NCBI GenBank assembly: GCA_038326165.1
Contig: JBBQJT010000006.1
Location: forward strand, 1 to 64,000
Reading direction: 5' to 3'
Length of the DNA stretch: 64,000 nucleotides
Source: JAEUUM01 sp038326165
GTDB taxonomy: Bacteria > Bacteroidota > Bacteroidia > Chitinophagales > Saprospiraceae
How positions within the stretch are numbered: the first letter of the stretch is position 1; each line of letters opens with the position of its first letter. Positions 17,446 through 27,500 of the stretch are shown piece after piece. The notes under the pieces were generated by a model, which saw only the letters and a list, made by a program, of their open reading frames with translations, made no database searches and was not told where the DNA came from. The translations under genes and the position numbers were made by a program.

Positions 17446-18225
17446 ATGTCACCAAGAATATCGCAATTCATTTGGTTGCTAGGAGGATTTATGATCTTAC
17501 AATGTTCCTCCTCACCAGTTAATACAAGGCCAAAAGCTATCAAGTCCGCTATAAATAAAAGTTCCAATGGATTTGCAGTCATTGAGCTTTTTACTTCCCA
17601 AGGCTGTAGTTCATGTCCTCCTGCGGACAGAAAGTTGAATGCGTTGACTGCTAGAGCCAAGGATGAAAATCTGCCGATTTATACTTTAGCTTACCATGTT
17701 GACTATTGGAACAGACTTGGTTGGAAGGACCCATTCAGCATGAAATTATTCAGCGATCGGCAAAGTTGGTATTCCAGCTTGTTTGAGTCAGGGAGCGTTT
17801 ATACTCCGCAAATCATTGTCAATGGTGAACAAGAAATGGTGGGTTCTCGAAACGCTGAAATAGATAGAAACATAGAACAAGTCTTGAATGAGAAATCAAA
17901 TATTGAAATCAAATTGGATATCGAATCAGCAGGAGAAGATCTTATCTGTAATGTATCAATAAAAAATAGACCTACAGCGTCGTGTATGATTTGTTTGGCT
18001 TTGGTAGCTGATGATATCACAACTTTAGTGAAGCGAGGAGAGAATTCTGGTAAAACATTGATAGAAAGTGGAATTGTGCTCAATTTCAAATCAACAAAAC
18101 TTGAAACTGACCAACTTAAAATCATTTTGAAAAGAACTGGAATGAATGGAAATAGAAGAGTTGTTGCATTCATTCAGGATGAAAAGAAAGGTGTTATTTA
18201 CGGTGCTACAAACACCAATCTATAG
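17446..18225 (+). CDS. DUF1223 thioredoxin-fold secreted protein
   Basis: This 259-aa protein begins with a hydrophobic signal (FIWLLGGFMILQCSSS), possibly with a lipid-modified Cys, although the residue before it (Gln) is unusual. The DUF1223 core is clear: VIELFTSQGCSSCPPADRK holds a CxxC motif near residue 53. YTLAYHVDYWNRLGWKDPF and YTPQIIVNGEQEMVGS follow. The fold is thioredoxin-like, and a disulfide or redox role is likely but unproven. It is separated from the DUF4349 gene by one base, so the two form an operon. Confidence 0.82.
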   Translation: MSPRISQFIWLLGGFMILQCSSSPVNTRPKAIKSAINKSSNGFAVIELFTSQGCSSCPPADRKLNALTARAKDENLPIYTLAYHVDYWNRLGWKDPFSMKLFSDRQSWYSSLFESGSVYTPQIIVNGEQEMVGSRNAEIDRNIEQVLNEKSNIEIKLDIESAGEDLICNVSIKNRPTASCMICLALVADDITTLVKRGENSGKTLIESGIVLNFKSTKLETDQLKIILKRTGMNGNRRVVAFIQDEKKGVIYGATNTNL

Positions 18226-18382
18226 AAAGTTTAAAATATTTTAAGGAAATTACATGAATTTTTATAGCATTTTTGGATTGTATTATTTCTTAAATATTTG
18301 ATTGTTACGTTATTATGATTTGTACAGTTGTATTATAGCTGTCACAAATTATTTGAGGTTTCAATTTTTAATCAATTTGGTA

Positions 18383-18390
18383 TAATTTTG
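18383..18390 (+). promoter_or_regulatory. Possible -7 element (TAATTTTG) for the haloperoxidase gene
   Basis: The site is an exact TAnnTTTG placed 40 bp before the ATG at 18430, within a 204-bp AT-rich gap. No TTG lies at the normal spacing. Confidence 0.4.
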
Positions 18391-18429
18391 GAGTAGGTAA
18401 ATTGATCTTACACACCTAGATAAACAACA

Positions 18430-19761
18430 ATGAGAAAATTTATACTGCCAATCATGGCTTCACTCGTTCTGCTTGTGCAGAGTTGTCGCAAAGACGAAGA
18501 GACCTTTCAAACTATATCTACATCTAATTATAATAGTTCTATTGCCCGGACTTGGTTTGATTTTCAATTGAAGTTAATTAAGGAAACTCCTGGCTATTCT
18601 CCGCCTGTAGCTGCTAGGTCCTTAGGCTATGCGGGTGTCACTCTATATGAGGCTGTTGTGCCAGGAATGGAAGGATACAAAAGCCTGAGAAATAAAATTT
18701 CTGGTTTTGATTCCGATACTTTTCCTAGAGTTGTTATTGGTATTGAATACAATTGGTCTATTGTAGCGAATGCAGCATTGGCGACTTTCCAAAAGAAGCA
18801 ATTTGCTACAACTTCCTCTATCAATCTTATTCGAGTCGACTCCATTGAAGCAGTTAACTTTAATGCGTTGGTGGCCAAATATCCGAAATCTGATGCATCC
18901 GCCAGTGTAGAATTTGGCAAAAGAGTAGGGAAGGCAGTATATGATTATGCAGCAACAGATGGTCAATCGAATGCATCATTAACCAATTTTCCAGCTTATG
19001 TCCTACCTGTTGGACCACAATATTGGCTTCCTACAGGACCAGCTAAAACCCCTCTTCAACCTTATTGGGGATCAGTAAGACCATTTTTAATTGCTAGTGT
19101 AGCAAATTGCCAACCTCAAGGACATCCCATTTATAGTGAAGAAGTAAGCTCTGCTTTTTACATAGACAGTAAGGAGGTTTATGATGTAGTGACAAATATT
19201 ACTGGCCCTCAGAGGGAGATTGCTGAATTCTGGTCGGATGATCCTGGCAAGACCGCAACACCTCCTGGTCATGCTATTTCAATTGCCACTCAAGTATTAG
19301 AAACTTTAAATTCCAACTTGGCTACTGCTGCTATTACTTATGTGAAGATGGGGATAGCAGTTCATGATGCATTTGTTTCATGCTGGAAGACAAAATACGA
19401 TTATCCTTTACTTCGTCCTGTTACTTATATCCAAAGAGTCATTGACCCAAGTTTTACAACCATAATAGGTACACCGCCATTCCCAGAATACACAAGCGGT
19501 CATTCAGTACTATGTGGAGCGTCGATGTCAATTATGACGAACTTATTTGGCAATAATTTTGCATTTTCGGATTTCACGCATTTTGGCAGGACAGATATCA
19601 ACGGCAATCCACGTAACTACCCTAGTTTCAATGCCGCTGGTGAGGAAGGCGCCATTTCAAGATTATATGGAGGAATTCACTATCGCTTCGGGATTGCAGA
19701 TGGAGTGAAGCAAGGTCGTGAAATAGGGCAGGAAGTTATTAAATTGGATTTAAAAAAGTAA
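18430..19761 (+). CDS. Vanadium-dependent haloperoxidase / PAP2-type lipoprotein
   Basis: This 443-aa protein has a lipoprotein signal (MASLVLLVQSC, Cys at residue 19). The PAP2/haloperoxidase core lies in the C-terminal half: the Lys/Arg motif KTKYDYPLLRPVTYIQ near residue 320, PFPEYTSGHSVLCGAS with the central Ser-Gly-His, and GGIHYRFGIADGVKQG with the Arg and His used for vanadate or phosphate binding. Members of this branch are annotated as vanadium-dependent haloperoxidases. Actual vanadium or phosphatase use cannot be decided from sequence. It stands alone with gaps of 204 and 75 bp to its neighbours. Confidence 0.85.
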   Translation: MRKFILPIMASLVLLVQSCRKDEETFQTISTSNYNSSIARTWFDFQLKLIKETPGYSPPVAARSLGYAGVTLYEAVVPGMEGYKSLRNKISGFDSDTFPRVVIGIEYNWSIVANAALATFQKKQFATTSSINLIRVDSIEAVNFNALVAKYPKSDASASVEFGKRVGKAVYDYAATDGQSNASLTNFPAYVLPVGPQYWLPTGPAKTPLQPYWGSVRPFLIASVANCQPQGHPIYSEEVSSAFYIDSKEVYDVVTNITGPQREIAEFWSDDPGKTATPPGHAISIATQVLETLNSNLATAAITYVKMGIAVHDAFVSCWKTKYDYPLLRPVTYIQRVIDPSFTTIIGTPPFPEYTSGHSVLCGASMSIMTNLFGNNFAFSDFTHFGRTDINGNPRNYPSFNAAGEEGAISRLYGGIHYRFGIADGVKQGREIGQEVIKLDLKK

Positions 19762-19836
19762 TCCTAACCATAAGAAATCAATCAGCTTGGTAGAATAGAT
19801 GATCTTGATATATCTTGCAAGATCAAAATACCAATT

Positions 19837-21477
19837 ATGCAAGCAAATTCTTCCAAACATCCCAAAGCGCTCCCATATCTTTTCTTTACTGAAATGTGGG
19901 AGCGTTTCGGTTATTACCTGATTCTAGGCATTTTTGTGCTCTACCTTACTGATGTAGATAAAGGAGGATTTGGATTCGATAGAGCGACTGCTTCGGACAT
20001 CTATGGCACATTTATAGCCTTCGTTTATTTGACGCCTTTTATTGGTGGTTATTTGGCAGATTTCAAGCTCGGTTATATCAAGGCGATATTTATTGGTGGG
20101 GCATTGATGGGTCTGGGATATATGGGATTGGCATTTCATGAAAAATGGATTTTTTATACTTCCTTGGGATTGATATGTGTGGGAAATGGTTTCTTCAAAC
20201 CCAATATTTCTGCACTTCTAGGAAAACTTTATGACAATCCTGACTATAAAGCCAACAAAGATACAGGCTACAATTTGTTCTACATGGGCATCAATATTGG
20301 AGCGTTCATTTGCAATTTTTTCGCCGCTTATCTTCGCAATTCAATTGGCTGGGGGGCAGCTTTCATGGCAGCTGGTATAGGTATGTTTTTAGGTTTGATC
20401 GTATTTGCTATTGGCTTGAAATATTACAATTACAGCGAAATCAAGGAAACAGAGCAAGCGCAGAAAAAATCTGAATTTGGTAAAGTTGTTTCCCAAGTTT
20501 TGTTGCCAGCCTTGGTGGCAGGAAGTATAGGTTGGTTGCTTCCAGGCAATTATTTTGGATCAGACAGTACCGATGCATTTTTGCTGGCTGCAATTCCGGT
20601 TTGCGCATTTTATTATCGACTGTACAAAGAGTCAGTAGGTGAGGATCGCAAGCTGATTGGCGCGCTTTTATCAATATTTGCGGTATCAATAATTTTCTGG
20701 GCGGTATTCAAACAGAATGGAACTGCGTTAACCACCTGGGCACAATATTACACAGATCGCAAGGTGCCTGCTACAGCTGAACCTTTTCTGAAAACCATCA
20801 AATTGGTAGAGGAAGATGTGTATGCAATGGACAGTGTAACAGCGTACAACGAAAAATATCAAGTCATCAAAGGCGAAGATTCAAAACCACTTAAAGTTGT
20901 CGATATTCCTGTGTATTTCAAGAATATCCCAAAGGAGCAATTGCCTGCTGAGGGCACCAAATGGTCATTGCTGAATACAGAGATATTTCAAAGTATTAAT
21001 CCGTTTTTTGTAATTATTCTGACTCCGCTTTTGGTCCTCTTTTTTGCTGGAATGCGCAGGCGAAAATCTGAACCTGGAACTCCCACTAAGATGGCATGGG
21101 GATTATTTATATCCGGATGTTCTACCTTGGTGATGGTAGCAGCCTGTTATTGGAGTATCAATGGAAGCATGAAAGTCAGTCCGTGGTGGTTAATGGGAAC
21201 TTATGGTGTAATCACAATTGGAGAGTTGTTGCTCAGCCCAATGGGATTGTCATTGGTCAGTAAAATAAGTCCCAAGCCTTTGACCGGACTAATGATGGGC
21301 GGTTGGTTTTTGGCTACATCTCTGGGCAATAAGCTATCGGGTATACTTTCCACCTTGTGGGATAAATACGACGACAAAGCCAATTTTTTCTGGGTCAATT
21401 TTGTCCTTTTGATGATTGCAACCGGAATCATGCTAAGCCTATTAAAACGTTCAAATTCATTATTCAAGGAGATGTAA
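19837..21477 (+). CDS. POT family proton-dependent oligopeptide transporter
   Basis: This 546-aa inner-membrane transporter imports di- and tripeptides with protons. The POT signature ExxERFGYY is in FTEMWERFGYYLIL near residue 17. FIGGYLADFKLGYIKAIFIG and GYNLFYMGINIGAFICNFFA are the typical helix segments. About 14 hydrophobic segments can be counted. A long loop of roughly 95 residues (around 305-380) between helices is characteristic of Bacteroidota members, and LLLSPMGLSLVSKISPKPL near the end is conserved. It precedes the cyanophycin synthetase gene by 131 bp. Dipeptide uptake and polymer storage of Asp/Arg could be linked, but that is inference. Confidence 0.92.
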   Translation: MQANSSKHPKALPYLFFTEMWERFGYYLILGIFVLYLTDVDKGGFGFDRATASDIYGTFIAFVYLTPFIGGYLADFKLGYIKAIFIGGALMGLGYMGLAFHEKWIFYTSLGLICVGNGFFKPNISALLGKLYDNPDYKANKDTGYNLFYMGINIGAFICNFFAAYLRNSIGWGAAFMAAGIGMFLGLIVFAIGLKYYNYSEIKETEQAQKKSEFGKVVSQVLLPALVAGSIGWLLPGNYFGSDSTDAFLLAAIPVCAFYYRLYKESVGEDRKLIGALLSIFAVSIIFWAVFKQNGTALTTWAQYYTDRKVPATAEPFLKTIKLVEEDVYAMDSVTAYNEKYQVIKGEDSKPLKVVDIPVYFKNIPKEQLPAEGTKWSLLNTEIFQSINPFFVIILTPLLVLFFAGMRRRKSEPGTPTKMAWGLFISGCSTLVMVAACYWSINGSMKVSPWWLMGTYGVITIGELLLSPMGLSLVSKISPKPLTGLMMGGWFLATSLGNKLSGILSTLWDKYDDKANFFWVNFVLLMIATGIMLSLLKRSNSLFKEM

Positions 21478-21608
21478 ATGTTTTGAACTTGTTCCAATCA
21501 TAAAGATAACTTGGTAGTCTTTTTTGTTTTATGAAATAAAAAAATTTTGCACAATTTTATGTCAATAGAAAACTTTAGTTCTATATTGCCTTTCAATCTA
21601 AAAAGCGT

Positions 21609-24269
21609 ATGAAAATTGTAGAAATCAATGCAATGCGAGGTCCCAATTATTGGTCAATTCGCCGACATTACTTGATTGTAATGCGGTTGGATCTTGAGGA
21701 ACTTGAAGAAAAACCAACCAATCTTATCCCGGGATTCTTAGATAGACTTCAAGCTCTTATGCCCAGTTTGCAATCTCACAGATGTAGTGAAGGTGTAGAG
21801 GGTGGATTCTTTTTAAGAGTAAAGGACGGTACTTGGATGGGTCATGTGATTGAGCACATTGCATTGGAAATCCAAACATTAGCTGGAATGGATGTAGGTT
21901 TTGGACGAACTAGAACTACAGGAAATTTAGGTGAGTACCATGTCGTATTTGCATACTCTGTAGAAGAAGCTGGTAAATTTGCGGCCCGTATTTCAGTTAA
22001 AATTGCCCAAGCTCTCGTTGATGGTAATGCTTGCGATATTGATAAAGATATTCAGGAACTGCGCGTGCTTCGCGAAAGAAATAGACTCGGTCCCAGTACC
22101 GACAGTTTGGTCCAAGAGGCAGTTTCTCGAGGTATTCCTTGGATTCGATTGAATAAATACTCCTTGGTACAGCTCGGTTATGGAGCACGCCAAAAAAGAA
22201 TTCAAGCAACAGTTACCAGTCAAACCAGTAGCATTGGTGTAGAAATAGCATGTGATAAGGAAGACACCAAGACCTTGCTTGAAGGGGCTGAAGTTCCTGT
22301 GCCAAAAGGTGAAATCGTAAAGTCAGTTGCTAACTTAGAAGTTGCCATTCATTATGTAAAATATCCTATTGTAATTAAGCCTATAAATGGCAATCACGGC
22401 AGAGGTATCACAATTAATATTCAAGATTGGGATTCGGCAGTTGTAGCATTTGAAGCCGCTAGGAAAATCAGCAGCAGTGTTATTGTAGAGAAATATGTGG
22501 TAGGTGACGATTATCGTTTGCTTGTGATAGATTACAAACTGGTAGCAGGCGCCAGAAGGACCCCAGCTCGTGTTACAGGTGACGGTAAGAGAAATATTCA
22601 AACCTTGGTTGATGAAGTTAATTCTGATCCGCGTCGTGGATATGGGCATGAAAACGTGCTCACGCAAATTGATTTCAATGAAATGACCATGACCATTTTG
22701 GAGTCAAAAGGCTACACAGTTAATACGATTTTGCCCGAAGGTGAAATACTCAACTTAAAAGATACGGCTAACCTTTCTACAGGTGGAACCGCTTCAGACA
22801 TTACAGACAGCATACACCCTTACAATGTATTCATGGCTGAGCGAATTGCCAGATTAGTAGGTTTGGATATCTGTGGTATTGACGTCATGACAACGGATAT
22901 TACACAACCATTATACGATACAGGAGGCGCAGTGCTTGAAGTCAATGCCGCACCTGGATTTAGGATGCACCTTGCCCCAACAGACGGACTTGCCCGCAAC
23001 GTAGCTTCGCATGTGATAGATATGTTGTTTCCAGCCGGAGCCATAGGGCGAATTCCAATAATTGCAGTAACCGGAACCAATGGCAAAACCACCACTACCC
23101 GATTGATAGCACACATGGTAAAATTGATGGGTTATCAGGTAGGATATACCACAACCGATGGGGTTTATATACAGAACCACCTGCTGATGTCAGGCGATTG
23201 CACTGGACCTTCAAGCGCAGAATTTGTATTGAAAGATCCCACAGTGAATTTTGCGGTCATTGAATGTGCAAGAGGAGGAATGCTAAGAGCTGGATTGGGA
23301 TTCCACACCTGTGATATAGGAATTGTTACCAACGTAGCGGCCGACCACTTGGGCTTGAAAGGAATCAACACTGTTGAACAAATGGCAAAAGTAAAAGGCA
23401 TCGTACCGGAATCAGTAAAGCCTGAAGGATATTGCATCCTCAATGCCGATGATGACAATGTCTTCAATATGTCTCACAATGTAAAATGTCAGGTGGCGCT
23501 ATTTTCAATGAATGAAGACAACCCCCGGATCAAAGAACACGGCAAAAAAGGTGGATTGTCAGCCATTTATGAAAATGGGTTTATCACCATTTGCAAAGGT
23601 GAATGGAAAATTAGAATCCAGCAAGCCGTTAATATCCCATTGACATACGGTGGAAGAGCAGGATTCATGATCCAAAATATACTTCCAGCTGCTTTGACTG
23701 GCTTTATCAATAATTTCAAGATTGAAGACATCAGACTGGCTTTAGAGACCTTCATACCATCTCCCTCACAAACTCCAGGCCGCTTGAACATGTTCAATTT
23801 CAAGAACTTTGATGTGTTGCTCGATTATGCGCACAACCCGGCAGGATTGAAGGCATTGCAAAAATTTGTTGAAAAAATTGAGGCCAAACCAAAAGTCGGA
23901 ATCATAGCGGGAATAGGAGATCGCAGGGACGAAGACAATATCGAAATAGGCAGAATTTGTAGTGAAATGTTTGATGAGCTGATCATTCGCCAAGATAAGC
24001 ATCTAAGAGGCAAGATGGATCAAGAAATCATTGATTTACTCATGATAGGAATCCACCAAACTGACCCAAAAAAGAAAGTGACGGTCATCCAGAAAGAGTC
24101 CGAAGCAGTAACCTTCGCATTAGAAAATGCCAAGCCAGGATCTTTGTTGGTATTGTGCAGCGACGCCGTAGCAGAATCCTTGAGTCTGGTACAAAAATTC
24201 AAAGAAGAGGAAGCAGCCCGGTTGTACGACTACAAACATGTTGAGATTCCCAATCTTGGAGAAGTATAG
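21609..24269 (+). CDS. cphA: Cyanophycin synthetase
   Basis: This 886-aa enzyme polymerises aspartate and arginine into cyanophycin, a nitrogen store, using ATP. The N-terminal domain (1-160) contains GHVIEHIALEIQTLAGMDVG. An ATP-grasp domain follows with VIKPINGNHGRGITI near residue 255 and LEVNAAPGFRMHLAPT near 443. The Mur-ligase-like domain has the P-loop AVTGTNGKTTTTRLIAH near residue 487, IECARGGMLRAGLGF, and the late segment LLDYAHNPAGLKAL. Domain order and length match CphA1. No cyanophycinase or isoaspartyl dipeptidase gene is next to it. A hairpin terminator follows directly. Confidence 0.95.
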   Translation: MKIVEINAMRGPNYWSIRRHYLIVMRLDLEELEEKPTNLIPGFLDRLQALMPSLQSHRCSEGVEGGFFLRVKDGTWMGHVIEHIALEIQTLAGMDVGFGRTRTTGNLGEYHVVFAYSVEEAGKFAARISVKIAQALVDGNACDIDKDIQELRVLRERNRLGPSTDSLVQEAVSRGIPWIRLNKYSLVQLGYGARQKRIQATVTSQTSSIGVEIACDKEDTKTLLEGAEVPVPKGEIVKSVANLEVAIHYVKYPIVIKPINGNHGRGITINIQDWDSAVVAFEAARKISSSVIVEKYVVGDDYRLLVIDYKLVAGARRTPARVTGDGKRNIQTLVDEVNSDPRRGYGHENVLTQIDFNEMTMTILESKGYTVNTILPEGEILNLKDTANLSTGGTASDITDSIHPYNVFMAERIARLVGLDICGIDVMTTDITQPLYDTGGAVLEVNAAPGFRMHLAPTDGLARNVASHVIDMLFPAGAIGRIPIIAVTGTNGKTTTTRLIAHMVKLMGYQVGYTTTDGVYIQNHLLMSGDCTGPSSAEFVLKDPTVNFAVIECARGGMLRAGLGFHTCDIGIVTNVAADHLGLKGINTVEQMAKVKGIVPESVKPEGYCILNADDDNVFNMSHNVKCQVALFSMNEDNPRIKEHGKKGGLSAIYENGFITICKGEWKIRIQQAVNIPLTYGGRAGFMIQNILPAALTGFINNFKIEDIRLALETFIPSPSQTPGRLNMFNFKNFDVLLDYAHNPAGLKALQKFVEKIEAKPKVGIIAGIGDRRDEDNIEIGRICSEMFDELIIRQDKHLRGKMDQEIIDLLMIGIHQTDPKKKVTVIQKESEAVTFALENAKPGSLLVLCSDAVAESLSLVQKFKEEEAARLYDYKHVEIPNLGEV

Positions 24270-24275
24270 AATATC

Positions 24276-24308
24276 AAAAGCCTTTGAATTTTATTCGAAG
24301 GCTTTTTT
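24276..24308 (+). terminator. Rho-independent terminator after cphA
   Basis: The stem is AAAAGCCTTTGAA paired with TTCGAAGGCTTTT (one G-U pair), with a 5-nt loop, ending in TTTTTT. It lies 7 bp after the cphA stop. Confidence 0.9.
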
Positions 24309-24575
24309 CGTAAAATTTGGGTGCATTGAAATTCAACCCAAAATTTGCATTAACAGATTTTGTCCTTTGGGTCAACGAAAATCTTTGATTTTGCTGAACT
24401 TAAAGCCAGGACATTAAAAAAATCTACAGGGCTTTAACCTCCTAAGAGTCTGATACGACTTTAGGAGTCGTCGATTCATCGTCTAGTGCTAAGTTTGGAT
24501 TCAATTAGGAATATTGGTATATAATTTTTACATTTGTGTTATTATTCGTTATTTAGTTAATTGAACCCAAAACTC
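24309..24575. other. Intergenic region with a nested inverted repeat and a -7 element
   Basis: Between the cphA terminator and the repeat protein lies a hairpin (24439-24467): CTCCTAA and AGTC pair with GACT and TTAGGAG around a 6-nt loop, with one bulged G. It overlaps an alternative 5-bp stem (CGACT / AGTCG). No T run follows, so it does not look like a simple terminator. A -7 element lies at 24529. No small gene is evident. Confidence 0.5.
24529..24536 (+). promoter_or_regulatory. -7 promoter element (TACATTTG) of the repeat protein gene
   Basis: An exact TAnnTTTG lies 39 bp before the ATG at 24576. A TTG at 24514 is too close to serve as -33. Confidence 0.45.
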
Positions 24576-27500
24576 ATGAGCATTTTGACCCTTAACCGGA
24601 GGATTTTTATCCTTGTTTTTTCATTTTTTATTTTAATAAATTTTACACATAGCCAGGTGATTGGTGATTACCGCAGTATTGCAAGCGGTAATTGGGAGAC
24701 ATTGACATCATGGGAGACCTATAATGGAACAGTTTGGATCGGTGCAGTAGATGTTCCAGAAAGTGGGGCTGGTGTTATATCCATTAGAAGTGGACACACC
24801 ATTACCAATATGGACTTCATTTTAATTGACCAAGTAGTAGTAGATGCTGGTGGGATTTTGAATCTGAGCGCAGATGCGAGTATTGTTAATGGAGCAGGAG
24901 TAGATTTACAAATTAATGGTACTGTCAATTTATCTGGAATTGTCAATGGTTCAGCTTCAACCACCGTTGAAGTAGTAGGGATTTTAAATTGGACCGATAA
25001 TTTATTAACTTTTAACACCACAGTTAAACCAACTGGTGTTATCTCCGCTACATCAAACACCACTAAGACTTTAAAAAGAATTTTGACCATTGAAATTGGT
25101 GGAAATGTGAATTTGAATTATGATGGCACTTTGTCATTTTCAGGTGCAACCATCAATAATGCAGGAACCATAACAAATGGTGGAGATATTAATTTCAGCG
25201 ATGGTGGTGGTTCAAATGTCTTTAATAATAATACTGGAGGTTCTTTTACCAAAAGTAGTAGTACAGGGACATCTAGAATTGGAGTTGCCTTGACAAATGT
25301 TGGGTCAATTACTATTGCTTCAGGTACTTTGGAAACTACAAGTACCGTAACCAACACTGGAACAATTACCATCAATCCAAATACCACTTTGGACGCCTCT
25401 GCTGGTGTATTTACGCACAATAGTGGAACCTTTACGGTTAATGGCACTTTGAAGTCTTCAACTGGCGCCACGTTCAATCAAAATGGTCCAATTACATTTG
25501 GAGTCAGTTCAAAATTGAATGCAGGAGGAACTTATAACCTCAATGCAGATCAAACTTGGAATTTGATGGAAATAACAGTAGATGGAAATCTAAATATTCT
25601 AACTACTAGAATAGTAAATTGGACAACTGGCAACATCGTATTTAACGGTGGCACTTTTACAAATAATGGCATTTTTAATATCCAATTTGATGGAAATATG
25701 CTAGATAATGGAGGAGGGATTGTTATCAATAATGGAATATTCTCCAAATCTGCAGGAGCCACTATTTCTGAAATAGCGCTAAATTTTACGAATAACGGTG
25801 ATGTGATCATTAATTCTGGTACTTTGGAACTTACTAAAGACTTACTGAATGCTGCTTTCAAACTAATCGATGTTAAACCAGGAGCCACCCTTAAAACTTC
25901 TGGGTCCGGCACAGTAACAGGGAATGGGCCAATAAATGTCACTAGCGGAAGTCTAGTAAGTGCAAATACATTTATTCAAAATATAGTGATCACCTTTGCA
26001 GGAAATTGTTCCTTTACAGTGAACGGAACCCATACCATTAACGCCAATCAAACATTTGGTCCTGGTATGACGGTTGCAGTTAATGGAGGTACATTGATCA
26101 ATTCAGCAACTTATACAATGACTTGGTCAGGAGGCACGATTGGGTTTGCTAGTGGAGTCTTCAATAACAACGGAATCATTAACAATACATTTGGTGGACT
26201 GATGGTCAACACTTCTGGAGCAAATGTTTTGAACAACAATGCAACTGGAGTTTTTAATAAAACAATTGGTTCAACTACAGTTCAAGTACCTTTTGCAAAT
26301 ACCGGTGAAGTTAATGTGAATTCTGGTACTTTGGTTACGAATACTTTTACCCATGATGGAGTTATGAATGTTGCTGGAAGTACTTTGGAGTCTAATGGTG
26401 CCTTCGCCCAGAATCAAGTGATTAATTTTACTTCAAACCCTACTTTCATTGTACGCAACAACCACAGCTTGAATACATCACAAACCTATGACAATGTAAC
26501 AATGAATATTATTGCTGGAAAGTTGATCAATACAGCTTCCCGAACATTGACTTGGAATTCAGGAGTTATTACCATATCGAATTCAGGTCAGCTTGAAAAC
26601 TCAGGTACTTTCAACAATACATTTAATGGCACGATCAATGCCGGTTCAGGAAGTGGTTCTTTCTCTAATATAAGTATATTCCAAAAATCTGCTGGTGGGG
26701 GCACTACTACTATTAATGTTCCTTTTACCAATTCTGCTGGAGCAACTATTGAAGGGAACAATGTGTTGGATTTTACTGCTGCATCAAGTTTTGCGGGCAC
26801 CATTTCACCGGGCTTATCACCAGGAAATCTTACAATAAACGGTACAACCAATCCTTTGAATGGTTCCACTACCTTGAATATGGAAATTGTTTCTTTGAGT
26901 GATTTTGATGTTTTGCAAAGAGCTGGTTCACTGGCACTTGGTGGAACATTGAGCGTGACAGGAAGTATGGGTTATGGAACAATAAGTATCATTACAGCAG
27001 GATCTATATCCGGCTCATTTGGAACTGTCAATTTGCCAGGAGCTGAGTACAGTGCGGTGGTTACGCCAACTTCAGTTGATATTATCCGTGCAGTATTGCC
27101 AGTAGAGCTCAGTGCTTTTTCTGGAATCGCCAGAGATCAAGTTAATCTTTTGAAATGGACTGCTGAATCAGAATTGAACTTCGAAAAGTATATTTTGGAA
27201 AGAGCTTCAGAAATTAGTGAAGAATTATTCACTTCCATCGCTGAAATAAACGGAACAGGAAGTTTTTCGAGCAGAGCTAGTTACGAATATCTTGATGAAC
27301 AACCAATGCAATTGAGTTATTACCGTTTGAAGATGATTGATACAGACGGCAGTTACAAGTTTTCAAAAATCATTGCCCTTCAAAATGAAAATGCCGAATT
27401 TGGTGAGGTGAAAGCTTTTCCAGTTCCTACTGTTGATATAACTCAAATTCAGTTCACAGCATCGGATGTAATGGAGTATCGTTTTATTCTAACAGACATC

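Noticed and set aside
24719..26869. Several long leftward open frames inside the repeat protein gene
   Set aside because: They are Val/Pro/Leu-rich mirror frames caused by the Asn/Gly/Thr-rich repeats, with no start context or neighbours.
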